The notes beneath the pieces are model-generated. The model was not told the origin of the DNA and did not search any database. It saw nothing but the letters and a program-made list of their open reading frames with translations. A stretch of DNA of 53,669 bases from Vibrio sp. GTDB lineage: Bacteria; Pseudomonadota; Gammaproteobacteria; Enterobacterales; Vibrionaceae. The position numbers were made by a program, and so were the translations under genes. The first letter of the stretch is position 1, and each line of letters opens with the position of its first letter. Of the stretch, positions 24,957 to 34,433 are shown in pieces. The stretch spans positions 1-53,669 of the forward strand of contig JAOICL010000012.1 in the NCBI GenBank assembly GCA_028131545.1, written 5' to 3'.

Positions 24957-26161
24957 TGCATTTTCTTCATAGTGTCTTTGGCATCATCACTCTTATCGCT
25001 TTGGCCTTCGCTTTATCAAGCCATCGTTCTCAAATTAATTGGTTACTCGTATCCAAAACATTGATTTTATTAATCACGATCACCGCTTTTGTTCTGTATA
25101 TCCCTGTTGGACAACATGTCTTAGATAGCGTAAGCAATGGTGTTAGTTATTTTTTATCTTTCGCTAATGAAGGAAGCAAGTTTGTATTCGGTGATTTAGG
25201 CGATAACGGCTTTATTTTTGCTTTGCATGTACTGCCTACGATTATTTTCATGAGTGCTGTGATTGCTTTCTTATACCATATTGGCGTAATGAAATTTTTA
25301 ATCAGTACGATTGGAGGTGGATTACATCGATTTTTAGGCACGTCAAAAATAGAATCTATTGCGGCTTCGGGTAATATTTTTCTATCTCAAAGTGAATCCC
25401 CGTTACTCATTAAACCTTATCTAAACACAATGTCTCGCTCAGAGCTTTTTACAGTGATGACATGTGGTATGGCTTCTGTCGCAGGATCCGTACTGGGTGG
25501 CTATGCCGCCTTAGGTATCGAGTTAAAATATCTTTTAGCGGCTTCTTTTATGGCTGCGCCTGCCGGTTTATTAATGGCAAAGATTATTGTTCCGGAAACA
25601 TCGGACCATTCAAGTAGCTCTGATGCTGAAGTCGTAGCCAGTGAACATGCAAATGCATTGGATGCATTAGCTGATGGCGCTATGAATGGAGTCAAAGTTG
25701 CGGTCGCAGTCGGAACGATGCTGCTTGCATTTGTAGCTATCATCGCCTTTGTGAATACATCATTATCTGAAATCGCATTATATTTTGGCTTTGAAGGCAT
25801 CACTCTCCAAACCTTGCTTGGCTATGTATTTTATCCTTTGGGCTTTGTTATCGGTGTTCCTGAAAAAGAGATATTTGCCGTCGCCTCTTATATCGGACAA
25901 AAAATAACATTAAACGAGTTTGTTGCCTTTATCGATTTCACTCAGAATAAAGACATGTTATCAGAGCGTTCACAGATATTAGTGACCTTTGCGTTATGTG
26001 GCTTTGCTAATCTAGGTTCGATTGCGATTCAGATAGGCGCAATAGGCGCTCTTTCTCCAGAACGCCGTCCGGAAATATCGAAGTTAGGCTTTAAAGCACT
26101 GCTCGCAGCAACATTAGCAAACCTTTTAAGCGCCACACTTGCCGGTGCGTTTCTAGCTTAA
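24956..26161 (+). CDS. nupC: Concentrative nucleoside transporter (NupC family)
   Basis: This 401-residue inner-membrane protein belongs to the CNT family, which imports nucleosides with protons or sodium. It has a Nucleos_tra2 N-terminal part (residues 1-85), a gate domain (about 95-195), and a C-terminal domain with the family motif QSESPLLIKPYL near residue 143 (commonly GQTEAPLLV.PY), where the Glu contacts the nucleoside ribose. A later segment reads YPLGFVIGVPEKE. About ten hydrophobic segments are visible. TAAGGAGAATAA precedes the ATG. It is transcribed divergently from the RTX operon, sharing a gap of about 450 bases. Exact paralogue (NupC or NupX type) is not decided. Confidence 0.92.
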   Translation: MHFLHSVFGIITLIALAFALSSHRSQINWLLVSKTLILLITITAFVLYIPVGQHVLDSVSNGVSYFLSFANEGSKFVFGDLGDNGFIFALHVLPTIIFMSAVIAFLYHIGVMKFLISTIGGGLHRFLGTSKIESIAASGNIFLSQSESPLLIKPYLNTMSRSELFTVMTCGMASVAGSVLGGYAALGIELKYLLAASFMAAPAGLLMAKIIVPETSDHSSSSDAEVVASEHANALDALADGAMNGVKVAVAVGTMLLAFVAIIAFVNTSLSEIALYFGFEGITLQTLLGYVFYPLGFVIGVPEKEIFAVASYIGQKITLNEFVAFIDFTQNKDMLSERSQILVTFALCGFANLGSIAIQIGAIGALSPERRPEISKLGFKALLAATLANLLSATLAGAFLA

Positions 26162-26200
26162 CCATTATGTTGGCTCTCGCTAGCATGAGGGTCAATCAAA

Positions 26201-26243
26201 AAAGACAGAGTTTGACCCTATATTGGATTCAAACTCTGTCTTT
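26201..26243. terminator. Bidirectional terminator between nupC and the aldehyde dehydrogenase gene
   Basis: A perfect 14-base stem, AAAGACAGAGTTTG with CAAACTCTGTCTTT, encloses a 15-base loop. The minus strand continues with TTTTTTG, so it best terminates the aldehyde dehydrogenase gene. It also follows the nupC stop by 40 bases. Confidence 0.8.
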
Positions 26244-26329
26244 CATTAACATGTTTACTTCTTAATCTCGTCGTTCTAAAGACCTAAAAACATTGAAGGA
26301 TTGAACGCTTAACTTTAGTTACATTTTAT

Positions 26330-27778
26330 TTAGTGGGAATAAATACAGTGGTACTGTGTTTCTTGCCATTCTGATAACCCCATCTCCCCTCCTTCTCGAC
26401 CAATACCAGACGCTTTGACACCACCAAAGGGCGCTCGCACAGAAGATAAGGTCGCGGTATTTTCCCCTAGCATCCCCACTTCTAATGCACTAGAAACACG
26501 GCGAATACGCTGACGACTATCAGTAAAGAAGTAACCAGCAAGGCCATACGGGGTGTTATTCGCTATCTCTATTGCACTACTTTCATGCTCAAAAGAAAGG
26601 ATACTGACTATCGGACCAAAGGTTTCTTCATTCGCGCACAGCATATCCATAGTGACATTGGTTAAAATCGTCGGCTCAAAAAAACATAATCCAAGATCCA
26701 TGCTTTTACCGCCGCTGTATAACTTAGCCCCTTTCTGAAGCGCATCATGAATATGTTTTTCACATTTTTCGACAGCAGGTAGGTTAATCAGTGGGCCCAG
26801 ATCAACCTCGTCAATCCCATTGCCGATTGATAACTCACTCATTTTTTTCCATAACTTGTCTATAAACTCATCATGAATACTTTGCTGAACTAAAACACGA
26901 TTCGGAGCCACACACACTTGTCCGGCGTTTCTAAATTTGGCTTTCATTAATTGCTCAATCGCATGATCGATATCCGCATCTTCAAAGACAATAAAAGGCG
27001 CATTGCCTCCTAATTCCATGCTCACCTTTTTAAGACCTGCTGCGGCTTGAATATTAATTTGAGTTCCGACTTTCGTGGAGCCTGTAAAAGACACTTTACG
27101 AATAGAAGCATGTTGTGTCAGTCGCTTACCCACCCAATGAGCATCTTTTCTCGTACACGTAATCACAGGCAGTAATGCCTCTGGTATTCCAGCTTGATAC
27201 GCCAACTTCGCTAATGCGAGTGCAATCAATGGGGTTTCTTCAGAAGGTTTGAGTAATACGCCGCAACCTGCTGCGAGTGCTGGAGCCACTTTACGCGCGA
27301 CCATGGCCGCTGGGAAGTTCCAAGGTGTAATGGCACATCCCAGCCCCACAGGGACTTGCTTAACTTGAAGCTGAGTATTGAGATCATGTGAAGGTAGAAT
27401 AGTACCGTTTGAGCGCTTTATTTCCTCAGCAAACCACTCAATATAGGAGCAGGCATGCTGTAGTTCACGTACAGATTCTGAAATGGGTTTCCCTTGCTCC
27501 GCAGTCAGAGAATAAGATAAATTATCCCTATTTTTCTTAATTAATGTCGACCACTTCAATAAAATTTGGCTTCGGTGATCCACGGTCGTTTTAGACCAAA
27601 CTGTGAACGCTTTTTCAGCTTGTTTTATTTTTATATCTAACTCTTTCGACGTTATATTTGGCGCACTTCCAATGACACGTCCAGTAGCAGGATTAAAGAC
27701 ATGAAAGTGTTGTTCTAAATTATTACCAACAACAGGTTCAATTATATTTTCTTCCATTATCACTGTCTGCTCAAACAT
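26330..27778 (-). CDS. Succinate-semialdehyde dehydrogenase-like aldehyde dehydrogenase
   Basis: This 482-residue NAD(P)-dependent enzyme has all aldehyde dehydrogenase landmarks: TPWNFP with Asn154, VSFTGSTKVG (about 229), MELGGNAPF with general base Glu255, GQVCVAPNR with catalytic Cys289, and EETFGPIVSIL near the C-terminus. The overall pattern (ETPLIALALAKLAYQAGIPEALLPVI, GIGREGGEMGLSEWQETQY) is that of the GabD/SSADH group, which oxidises succinic semialdehyde to succinate. The true substrate could be another semialdehyde. It lies in line with L-serine dehydratase and an amino acid symporter on the same strand, which points to amino acid catabolism. Confidence 0.88.
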   Translation of the reverse strand: MFEQTVIMEENIIEPVVGNNLEQHFHVFNPATGRVIGSAPNITSKELDIKIKQAEKAFTVWSKTTVDHRSQILLKWSTLIKKNRDNLSYSLTAEQGKPISESVRELQHACSYIEWFAEEIKRSNGTILPSHDLNTQLQVKQVPVGLGCAITPWNFPAAMVARKVAPALAAGCGVLLKPSEETPLIALALAKLAYQAGIPEALLPVITCTRKDAHWVGKRLTQHASIRKVSFTGSTKVGTQINIQAAAGLKKVSMELGGNAPFIVFEDADIDHAIEQLMKAKFRNAGQVCVAPNRVLVQQSIHDEFIDKLWKKMSELSIGNGIDEVDLGPLINLPAVEKCEKHIHDALQKGAKLYSGGKSMDLGLCFFEPTILTNVTMDMLCANEETFGPIVSILSFEHESSAIEIANNTPYGLAGYFFTDSRQRIRRVSSALEVGMLGENTATLSSVRAPFGGVKASGIGREGGEMGLSEWQETQYHCIYSH

Positions 27779-27878
27779 AACATTTACTCTTATATTTTAA
27801 TTAATGTTGTGTGAATTCTATCTTCTCATCAATAAAGTTAATGTTTAATGGATCACAAAGTTTCCTATTGGAAACAAA

Positions 27879-27917
27879 AAAGCTTATTGACTGACAACAA
27901 TCAATAAGCTTTATCTT
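27879..27917 (-). terminator. Terminator after the L-serine dehydratase gene
   Basis: The perfect 12-base arms AAAGCTTATTGA and TCAATAAGCTTT enclose a 10-base loop. On the minus strand a TTTTTTG tract follows. It lies about 55 bases past the stop of the serine dehydratase gene. Confidence 0.85.
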
Positions 27918-27970
27918 AATCACTTCTCTAATCTTAGATAATAGTAGCGCTACAAATAAGAGGACCTCTC

Positions 27971-29341
27971 TTATTCACATGGTGGTGCAATATGTATTAA
28001 TGCTAATCCACCTTGAGATGTTTCACGGTATTTCTGATTCATATCTTTACCCGTGCGAAACATGGTTTCTATGACTTCATCAAGTGAGATTAAACAATTA
28101 TGCGAACGTTTCATTGACATTCTAGACGCATTAATCGCTTTCATCGCCCCCATTGCATTGCGTTCAATACAAGGAACTTGAACTAAACCACCAATGGGGT
28201 CACATGTCATACCTAAGGAATGTTCCATTGCGATTTCAGCCGCAATACAAATTTGCTCATTGCTTCCGCCAGACAAGCACGCTAGGCCCGCTGCCGCCAT
28301 TGATGATGACACACCAATTTCACCTTGGCAGCCAACTTCAGCCCCAGATATCGACGCGTTTGTTTTATAAAGAGCGCCCACAGCACCCGATACCGCTAAG
28401 AATTTCTTAATGTCTTTTAAGGTTAATTCTTTTACAAACTTGTTGTAATACATTAATACGGCTGGAATAACGCCTGCTGCCCCATTCGTAGGAGACGTCA
28501 CCACTTGACCACCAGCGGCATTTTCCTCACTGACAGAAAAAGCAAACAAGTTAACCCAATCCATAATATCTAATGGATCCACCGTTGTATTCCCGTTCGC
28601 TTCTAGCTTTTTCAATAGCGTAGGTGCACGGCGTGTAACAAATAGGCCACCTTCTAGAACGCCTTCCGTTTCGAAGCCTTTTTTCATGCACTTTGACATG
28701 ACATCCCAGATTTGAATCGCTTTATTATCCGTTGCTTCTCTATCTTGGAAGGAATATTCATTTTGCAAAATCATATCAGCGAGATTGATATTATGGTCAT
28801 TCGCCTGCTCAAGCATTTCTTCCGCATTTGAAAATGGGTAAGTGACTTTAATATCAGACTCTTTCTTCCCTAATAGCAATTCATCTTCTGTTGAGATAAA
28901 ACCGCCACCCGTAGAGTAATAAGTTTCAAAACCAATACGATCGCCCGCTGCATTAAAGGCTGAAATTCTCATGCCATTTTCATGCAAAGGTAAACTCTCT
29001 GAATGAAAAATAATATCTTTATCATAATCAAAATGAATTTCTTTTAATCCTGACAAAGAAAGCTTGTTATATTCAACGGCCTTATGAAGATCTATTTTCG
29101 CCGATTCAACATTAATCGTATCAGGTTTATTTCCGATCAAGCCTAATATAATGGCTCGATCGGTATGGTGGCCATGACCGGTTAATGAAAGCGAACCGTA
29201 CAAATCAACCTGTACATGAATAATTGTTTCTATCTCTGACTTTATCGATTCACTAAAATTATAACCTGCAATCATAGGACCATTGGTATGAGAACTGGAT
29301 GGACCTACCCCAACTTTGTATATATCAAATATTGACAGCAT
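27971..29341 (-). CDS. sdaA: L-serine dehydratase (iron-sulfur type)
   Basis: This 456-residue enzyme deaminates L-serine to pyruvate and ammonia using a 4Fe-4S cluster. The start is typical of the family: MLSIFDIYKVGVGPSSSHTNGPM. The alpha domain carries SPTNGAAGVIPAVLMYY, CQGEIGVSSSMAAAGLACLSGG and CDPIGGLVQVPCIERNAMGA, which supply the cluster-ligating cysteines. Length agrees with the one-chain SdaA/SdaB enzymes (about 455). The upstream gene on the same strand is an AGCS sodium symporter for alanine, glycine or serine, so uptake and breakdown are probably linked. SdaA versus SdaB cannot be decided from sequence reading. Confidence 0.93.
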   Translation of the reverse strand: MLSIFDIYKVGVGPSSSHTNGPMIAGYNFSESIKSEIETIIHVQVDLYGSLSLTGHGHHTDRAIILGLIGNKPDTINVESAKIDLHKAVEYNKLSLSGLKEIHFDYDKDIIFHSESLPLHENGMRISAFNAAGDRIGFETYYSTGGGFISTEDELLLGKKESDIKVTYPFSNAEEMLEQANDHNINLADMILQNEYSFQDREATDNKAIQIWDVMSKCMKKGFETEGVLEGGLFVTRRAPTLLKKLEANGNTTVDPLDIMDWVNLFAFSVSEENAAGGQVVTSPTNGAAGVIPAVLMYYNKFVKELTLKDIKKFLAVSGAVGALYKTNASISGAEVGCQGEIGVSSSMAAAGLACLSGGSNEQICIAAEIAMEHSLGMTCDPIGGLVQVPCIERNAMGAMKAINASRMSMKRSHNCLISLDEVIETMFRTGKDMNQKYRETSQGGLALIHIAPPCE

Positions 29342-29381
29342 AATTGTATTTCTTTTTATTTTAGACAGACTGAATTGAGAT

Positions 29382-29460
29382 AATAATTGCAGCCATTATA
29401 GCTGCAATTATTCATATTTAGATTCACCCCTTATTCTTAATCATATTGATGAATAAGGGG
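29382..29460 (-). other. Two adjacent strong hairpins between symporter and serine dehydratase genes
   Basis: The first hairpin (29382-29412) has a 12-base perfect stem, AATAATTGCAGC with GCTGCAATTATT. The second (29427-29460) has a 10-base perfect stem, CCCCTTATTC with GAATAAGGGG. Neither has a clear T tract, so a simple terminator is not certain; they may process or stabilise the message. Confidence 0.55.
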
Positions 29461-29486
29461 GTATTCTGAGACTCTAGGATTTCTCT

Positions 29487-31034
29487 TTAAATCGTTGCTT
29501 CTTTTACATCGACTTGAGGGTCATTGGATGTCACTGTTGCTGTTTTAGGCGTTTGTTTTTTGCCTTTTTCTTCCCAGTAATCGGCTCCTGTGATACCCAG
29601 TTTTTTAGGTTCAAAGGTGAATTCCGTGACACCCATTTTTTGTTGAGCTTCATAATCTTCTAATGCTCTAATCGCTGGTTTTGCCACAAAGAAGATAGTG
29701 ATGATACCGACAATGTTTAACCATGCCATTAAGCCAACACCAATATCACCCATTGCCCATGCTAAGTCTGCTGTGCGAATCACACCGTAGAATACTGACG
29801 CAACCAATACGGCTTTTAATGCTGGAACAAAAGTCGATGATGAGATGTAACGTCTTAGGTAAGCAATGTTTGTTTCTGCAATGTAGTAGTACGCTAGAAT
29901 CGTAGTGAAAGCAAAGAAGAATAAAGCCAGTGCTACGAAGGTTTGTCCAATACCCGGTAGAATACTATTCACCGCAATTTGCGTGAACTCTGGGCTATTT
30001 GGATTCACCGTTGCTGCTAGGTTTTGTACAATAAAGCCAGATTCGCCACCGGTTACATTATAAGCACCGGTAATGATGATCATGAATGCTGTTGCTGAAC
30101 AGACAAACAAAGAATCAACGTAGATAGAGAAAGACTGAACAAGACCTTGTTGCGCTGGGTGTTGAACGTTTGCTGCAGCAGCCGCATGTGGACCAGTACC
30201 TTGACCCGCTTCGTTCGAGTAAATGCCTCGTTTTACACCCCAACCGATTGCGGCACCAAAACCCGCCATTGGAGTAAATGCGTCACCGATAATCAATGAG
30301 AAAACAGCAGGAACTTGACCGATATTCATCACAATGATAACAAGTGCCATAACAATGTAGGCTAGCGCCATGAATGGAACAACAACCTGTGTGAAGTTTG
30401 CAATACGCTTAACGCCACCAAAGATGATGAAGCCAAGTACAACCGCAACAACGGATGCCGTCACTAATTTAGCCACGGTAAATGTGCCTAAGAACGTTTC
30501 AACATTACCACCAGAACCAAAAGCCGTTTCTACTGCGTTACCAATACTGTTAGATTGAACACCAGGAAGTAATACACCTGTCGCAACAATCGTTACGATA
30601 GCAAATAAGATAGCGTACCATTTTAAACCAAGTACTTTTTCAATGTAGTAAGCTGGACCACCGCGAAATTCGCCGTTTTCTTCTTCTTTATAGATTTGCG
30701 CTAATGTTGATTCAATGAATGCAGTAGCGGCACCTAAAAAGGCAACAACCCACATCCAGAATACAGCACCTGGACCACCGAAACCGATTGCCGCAGCAAC
30801 ACCCGCGATATTACCGGTACCCACTCGTCCAGACAACGATACCGCTAATGCTTGGAAAGATGAAATACCTTCTGGTGAATCTTGCTTTTTAAATAGCAAA
30901 CGACACATTTCTTTAAATTGTCTTACCTGCACAAATCGGGTCATCAAACTATAAAACAGACCTGCAATTAAACATAAATAAATTAGGGCTGGGCTCCAAA
31001 TAATCCCACCTAAAAAATCGACTAATTCTTGCAT
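29487..31034 (-). CDS. AGCS-family sodium:alanine/glycine symporter
   Basis: This 515-residue inner-membrane carrier has about ten or eleven hydrophobic segments and family motifs: SLSGRVGTGNIAGVAAAI near residue 66, GGPGAVFWMWVVAFLGAAT, EFRGGPAYYIEKVLG, and KRGIYSNEAGQGTGPHAAAAA near residue 270. These belong to the AGCS (DagA/AlsT) family, which imports alanine, glycine or related small amino acids with sodium. The C-terminal 50 residues are hydrophilic. It is the first gene of a minus-strand group with L-serine dehydratase and an aldehyde dehydrogenase. ATG at 31034 follows CAAGGAATATAATC, a good ribosome site. Confidence 0.92.
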   Translation of the reverse strand: MQELVDFLGGIIWSPALIYLCLIAGLFYSLMTRFVQVRQFKEMCRLLFKKQDSPEGISSFQALAVSLSGRVGTGNIAGVAAAIGFGGPGAVFWMWVVAFLGAATAFIESTLAQIYKEEENGEFRGGPAYYIEKVLGLKWYAILFAIVTIVATGVLLPGVQSNSIGNAVETAFGSGGNVETFLGTFTVAKLVTASVVAVVLGFIIFGGVKRIANFTQVVVPFMALAYIVMALVIIVMNIGQVPAVFSLIIGDAFTPMAGFGAAIGWGVKRGIYSNEAGQGTGPHAAAAANVQHPAQQGLVQSFSIYVDSLFVCSATAFMIIITGAYNVTGGESGFIVQNLAATVNPNSPEFTQIAVNSILPGIGQTFVALALFFFAFTTILAYYYIAETNIAYLRRYISSSTFVPALKAVLVASVFYGVIRTADLAWAMGDIGVGLMAWLNIVGIITIFFVAKPAIRALEDYEAQQKMGVTEFTFEPKKLGITGADYWEEKGKKQTPKTATVTSNDPQVDVKEATI

Positions 31035-31525
31035 GATTATATTCCTTGTAGTTGAGTAGCCAACTCAGTATTCCAGCTTAAATGTTAAAATTATGTTTCC
31101 ATACTCAGTGTTAGCAAGCGAATGACTTAACACTTGTATTACATTTCGTTATTTTTTGTACAGGAAAGAAGAAAGTTTAGACATAGGGAGGGCATGAAAG
31201 TGAGAGATTTCTCACGAAAGAAATCCACTTTAACTAGAATGGTGTGATGTAGATTAAATGTACAATTTGTGTATTTAAGGAAACTTTATTTACTTTACTA
31301 CACAAAATAAATCATTGAACTTAATGTGGAAACGTATACATTTATTTCGTTTGGGTACACTTTTATTACGGTTTGGTTATCTATTACGTTATTTATTGAA
31401 ATACCCCACCGCTCTACCCGCAAAATTCAAATCGTAAATTAGAAGAAGTGACCGAACGATGACGTATACATTCAAATGAGAGAGTATGCTGATGCGATAG
31501 ATTTCATGGTAAACAGGGAAAAAAC
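31035..31525. other. Divergent promoter region, no gene seen
   Basis: This 490-base AT-rich gap lies between the divergent symporter and MDR genes. No convincing coding frame is present. The string CGTATACATT occurs twice (near 31331 and 31462) and could be a shared binding site; nothing else stands out. Confidence 0.4.
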
Positions 31526-32653
31526 ATGACCGATAAAAACATCCAGCTTATTTCAACCATCAGCGAAGACAATAAATTAACCCTTGCCTTACAAGAAATC
31601 AGTATGCCTCAGCCCAATCCTGATGAAATTGTGGTTCGAATTGAAGCCGCTCCAATAAATCCTTCCGATCTAGGGGTTATGCTAAGTGCTGCTGATTTCA
31701 CTACGGCACAGCAATCAGGTTCAGAATACAGTCCAACGATTACCGCGGACTTTCCCGCTAAACTCATGCCAGCAGTCGCTATGCGTATTGGTCAAAATAC
31801 ACCAGTGGGTAATGAAGGCGCAGGAACGGTTATTTCGGCTGGTTCTTCCCCTGAAGCTCAAGCTTTAATAGGCAAAACTGTTGCTGTCATTGGTGGGGGT
31901 ACCTATCGCCAATATCTCTGCACTCATATAAAAAGTTGTTTAGTCTTAAATGAAGGAACAACAGCCAAAGAAGGTGCCTCTTCATTCATCAATCCATTAA
32001 CAGCGCTGGCGATGGTTGAAACCATGAAAGCCGAAGGTCATAAAGCCATCATTCACGCCGCTGCCGCCTCGAACCTTGGCCAGATGTTAAACCGTATTTG
32101 TATTGCCGATGGTGTCGACCTCATCAATATCGTGCGTAAAGAAGAACAAGCCACCTTACTACGTAACCTAGGCGCTAAGTATGTGGTGAATTCCAGTAGC
32201 ACGACGTTCATGGCCGATTTAACAGCGGCGATCATGGAAACAGGAGCGACTATTGCTTTCGATCCTATTGGCGGTGGTCAATTAACCAGTGATATGATGA
32301 CGTGTATGGAAAAAGCGATCACTCATGATGTAAAAGAACACACTATTTATGGTTCAAATACATTCAAACAAGTGTATATCTATGGGGCTTTAGATCGTGG
32401 ACCAATCACTCTTAATCGTAGTTTTGGTTTTGCGTGGAGTGTCAGTGGATTTTTACTCTTCAATGCATTGGGCAAACTCGCACCAGCAACAGTGACGGCA
32501 ATGCGACAGCGAGTGACTGATGAGATCACAACAACCTTTGCTAGTCATTACACACACGAAGTGTCACTGAAAGAAGCGTTGCACTTATCTTCATTGAAGA
32601 CGTATGCGAAACAAGCAACAGGCGAAAAGTATTTGATTACTCCACAGGTGTGA
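31526..32653 (+). CDS. Zinc-independent MDR-family oxidoreductase (quinone reductase/enoyl reductase-like)
   Basis: This 375-residue protein belongs to the medium-chain dehydrogenase/reductase superfamily. The N-terminal GroES-like domain shows IEAAPINPSDLGVML near residue 37 and TPVGNEGAGTVISAG near 92, without the cysteine cluster of structural-zinc alcohol dehydrogenases. The Rossmann domain has IIHAAAASNLGQML near 173, LGAKYVVNSSS near 214 and AFDPIGGGQL near 247. An insertion around residues 50-85 makes it longer than typical quinone oxidoreductases (about 325). The cofactor is likely NADPH; the substrate is unknown. AGGGAAAAAAC precedes the ATG. It stands alone on the plus strand and its stop is followed by an 18-base tandem repeat. 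Confidence 0.82.
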   Translation: MTDKNIQLISTISEDNKLTLALQEISMPQPNPDEIVVRIEAAPINPSDLGVMLSAADFTTAQQSGSEYSPTITADFPAKLMPAVAMRIGQNTPVGNEGAGTVISAGSSPEAQALIGKTVAVIGGGTYRQYLCTHIKSCLVLNEGTTAKEGASSFINPLTALAMVETMKAEGHKAIIHAAAASNLGQMLNRICIADGVDLINIVRKEEQATLLRNLGAKYVVNSSSTTFMADLTAAIMETGATIAFDPIGGGQLTSDMMTCMEKAITHDVKEHTIYGSNTFKQVYIYGALDRGPITLNRSFGFAWSVSGFLLFNALGKLAPATVTAMRQRVTDEITTTFASHYTHEVSLKEALHLSSLKTYAKQATGEKYLITPQV

Positions 32654-32678
32654 TCCGTTGCCGTCGTTAGGTTATCGA

Positions 32679-32780
32679 CATAAGAAGCTATATCAGCATA
32701 AGAAGCTATATCAGCATAAGAAGCTATATCAACATAAGAAGCTATATCAACATAAGAAGCTATATCAACATAAGAAACGA
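32679..32780 (+). repeat. 18-bp tandem repeat, five full copies plus a partial
   Basis: The unit is CATAAGAAGCTATATCA followed by G or A. Copies start at 32679, 32697, 32715, 32733 and 32751, with a decayed sixth at 32769. Only the last base varies among full copies. One frame reads His-Lys-Lys-Leu-Tyr-Gln repeatedly and ends at TAA, but it has only a TTG start. Confidence 0.9.
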
Positions 32781-32814
32781 TAACACGCTGCTATAACAAT
32801 AAAGCAACGAGATA

Positions 32815-32860
32815 AAACGACAAAAGCGCACGCTCAATACCGAAGTATGAACCGTGCGCT
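32815..32860 (-). terminator. Terminator with UUCG-type tetraloop, minus strand
   Basis: The outer arms AGCGCACG and CGTGCGCT (perfect) enclose an inner stem ATAC-TTCG-GTAT on the minus strand. This is followed by TTTTG and further T. It lies 230 bases downstream of the lipase-like gene, which has no nearer terminator. Confidence 0.7.
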
Positions 32861-33092
32861 ACCCTCGTTACTCAGATCGTGAGTTCGCGTATTGATGCGT
32901 AAAACAACATCAAACATAATACGAGGCAATAAGTTTTTCATTCATCCTGAACGTCCCTGACTCCTTCCAAATTGTAGTAAAGTGTCATTTTATTTGAAAA
33001 CGTATAATTAATGTTTTCCGTTTTACTTTACACTTCTAAGTAAAGCACAAAATCAAATATGCGCAAGTTTTCATATTAATTTTTTGTGATAT
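32861..33092. other. AT-rich gap, no feature seen
   Basis: The stretch between the minus-strand terminator at 32815-32860 and the lipase-like gene stop holds no coding frame, hairpin or repeat that I can support. Confidence 0.4.
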
Positions 33093-34301
33093 TTATGAAT
33101 TAATGGCTAACGATCGAGGTAAGCCCTTGATTGCAAATATATCATTATTTATCACATCACTATGATGTCGATTGACAGCATCACCATAATCTTGATAAAT
33201 ACCGGGATACTCCATTCTCTTAATAGGAATGCCATGCCAGGTTTCTCGTTTTTGCCCAATACGATTCCCACTGCCCCACAGCAAACGATTTTTCACCGTA
33301 TAGATTTGCCCATGCATCGCTTCATAATGATCTTTATTCGTTTTTATTTGCGCGTAAAAACCCAAAATGGCCGAACGAGATAAATTCATCAGTTTTTTAT
33401 TTTCTAATCGAGTTCCCCAGCCGACTAATACTTTTTCCATAAAATCGCGAGTTATCGTACCTGGCCCAGTTAGAACATTTCCTCCTTTACTGCCCCCACT
33501 CGTATGTGAATTACCAACGAGAGTGGCATGACGCCCGGGCATCCAAGAAGTGTAATATCGAGTACTGTTATGGACCCTTGGCATACGTGCTTTAAAACAC
33601 ATCGAGCGTTCATCTTCTGCAAAAAAACACACCACGTTCTTCACGTTGACCCCTAACGTTTTATAATCTTTAAAGGCATTCAATCCACCCGGTACGGGAT
33701 CACAGGCAAAAATATTCACGGGGATATGATTAAGGGAAGGGTCATGTAACATTCTATTTGCTAGTTCAAAACAACTCACGCCACCTCGGCTCCAGCCAAC
33801 AATATTGACCTGTGTAATCGGGTTGGCTTTACGCTCTGCGGCCACGCTGGCTCGTTGTAATGATAATGCACTTTGTAAATCTTCCGATAGCTCTTCAACT
33901 TCTTTCATCCAACTCTTGTAAGATTGAGTGACGTTTAAATTCCAAAAGTGCTTTTTCTTTTTAGGTTTCATGTCACTTAACATGTCTTTGGAGCGGCTGA
34001 TATAGTTCGCTTTATCGACTTCATCACCACGCATAATACTTAAAACGTGGTTCATATTACTGTCAATGCCTCGACCGCCTAGCTCCCCTAAAATATGAGC
34101 GTACGTATCATCTTTACTGTGCTTCTGCCATTCACTTCGATTACCGCTACCGACACCATCGACTTGCAAATAGTCTAAGACTTCCTGACCCACCGCATTG
34201 TGCGCTAGCGAAGAAATCAATTCACCCGACATATAGTTTTTGTGTCCATGATCCTCTGAGTTCGACCCAGTACCACAAAAAAAGACCGTAAAAACAGACA
34301 T
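33093..34301 (-). CDS. DUF2235/Tle1-like alpha/beta-hydrolase (putative phospholipase effector)
   Basis: This protein of about 402 residues opens with VFTVFFCGTGSNSEDHG, comparable to the FFDGTGNN start of DUF2235/Tle1 hydrolases. It carries a nucleophile elbow VNIVGWSRGG (Ser172), an acid ACDPVPGG (Asp202) and a likely His259 in PGRHATLVGNS (numbering from the upstream ATG). Tle1-type enzymes are T6SS phospholipases, but orphan DUF2235 proteins exist and no vgrG adjoins this gene. The second of two adjacent ATGs (34301) fits GGGAGGAA better. No signal peptide is visible, so it is cytoplasmic unless delivered by a secretion system. The small membrane protein gene upstream is a possible immunity partner, but pairing is only inference. 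Confidence 0.65.
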   Translation of the reverse strand: MSVFTVFFCGTGSNSEDHGHKNYMSGELISSLAHNAVGQEVLDYLQVDGVGSGNRSEWQKHSKDDTYAHILGELGGRGIDSNMNHVLSIMRGDEVDKANYISRSKDMLSDMKPKKKKHFWNLNVTQSYKSWMKEVEELSEDLQSALSLQRASVAAERKANPITQVNIVGWSRGGVSCFELANRMLHDPSLNHIPVNIFACDPVPGGLNAFKDYKTLGVNVKNVVCFFAEDERSMCFKARMPRVHNSTRYYTSWMPGRHATLVGNSHTSGGSKGGNVLTGPGTITRDFMEKVLVGWGTRLENKKLMNLSRSAILGFYAQIKTNKDHYEAMHGQIYTVKNRLLWGSGNRIGQKRETWHGIPIKRMEYPGIYQDYGDAVNRHHSDVINNDIFAIKGLPRSLAINS

Positions 34302-34433
34302 CATTTCCTCCCATTAACCGACCAACATCACTGTCGTCATATAGGTCACTGATCGACCTTTATATGATGTGCTTAATTTATGCTTTAAGTATAGACAGAG
34401 GAAGGTGACTTTTGATGGAAAGTAGATAAAACA

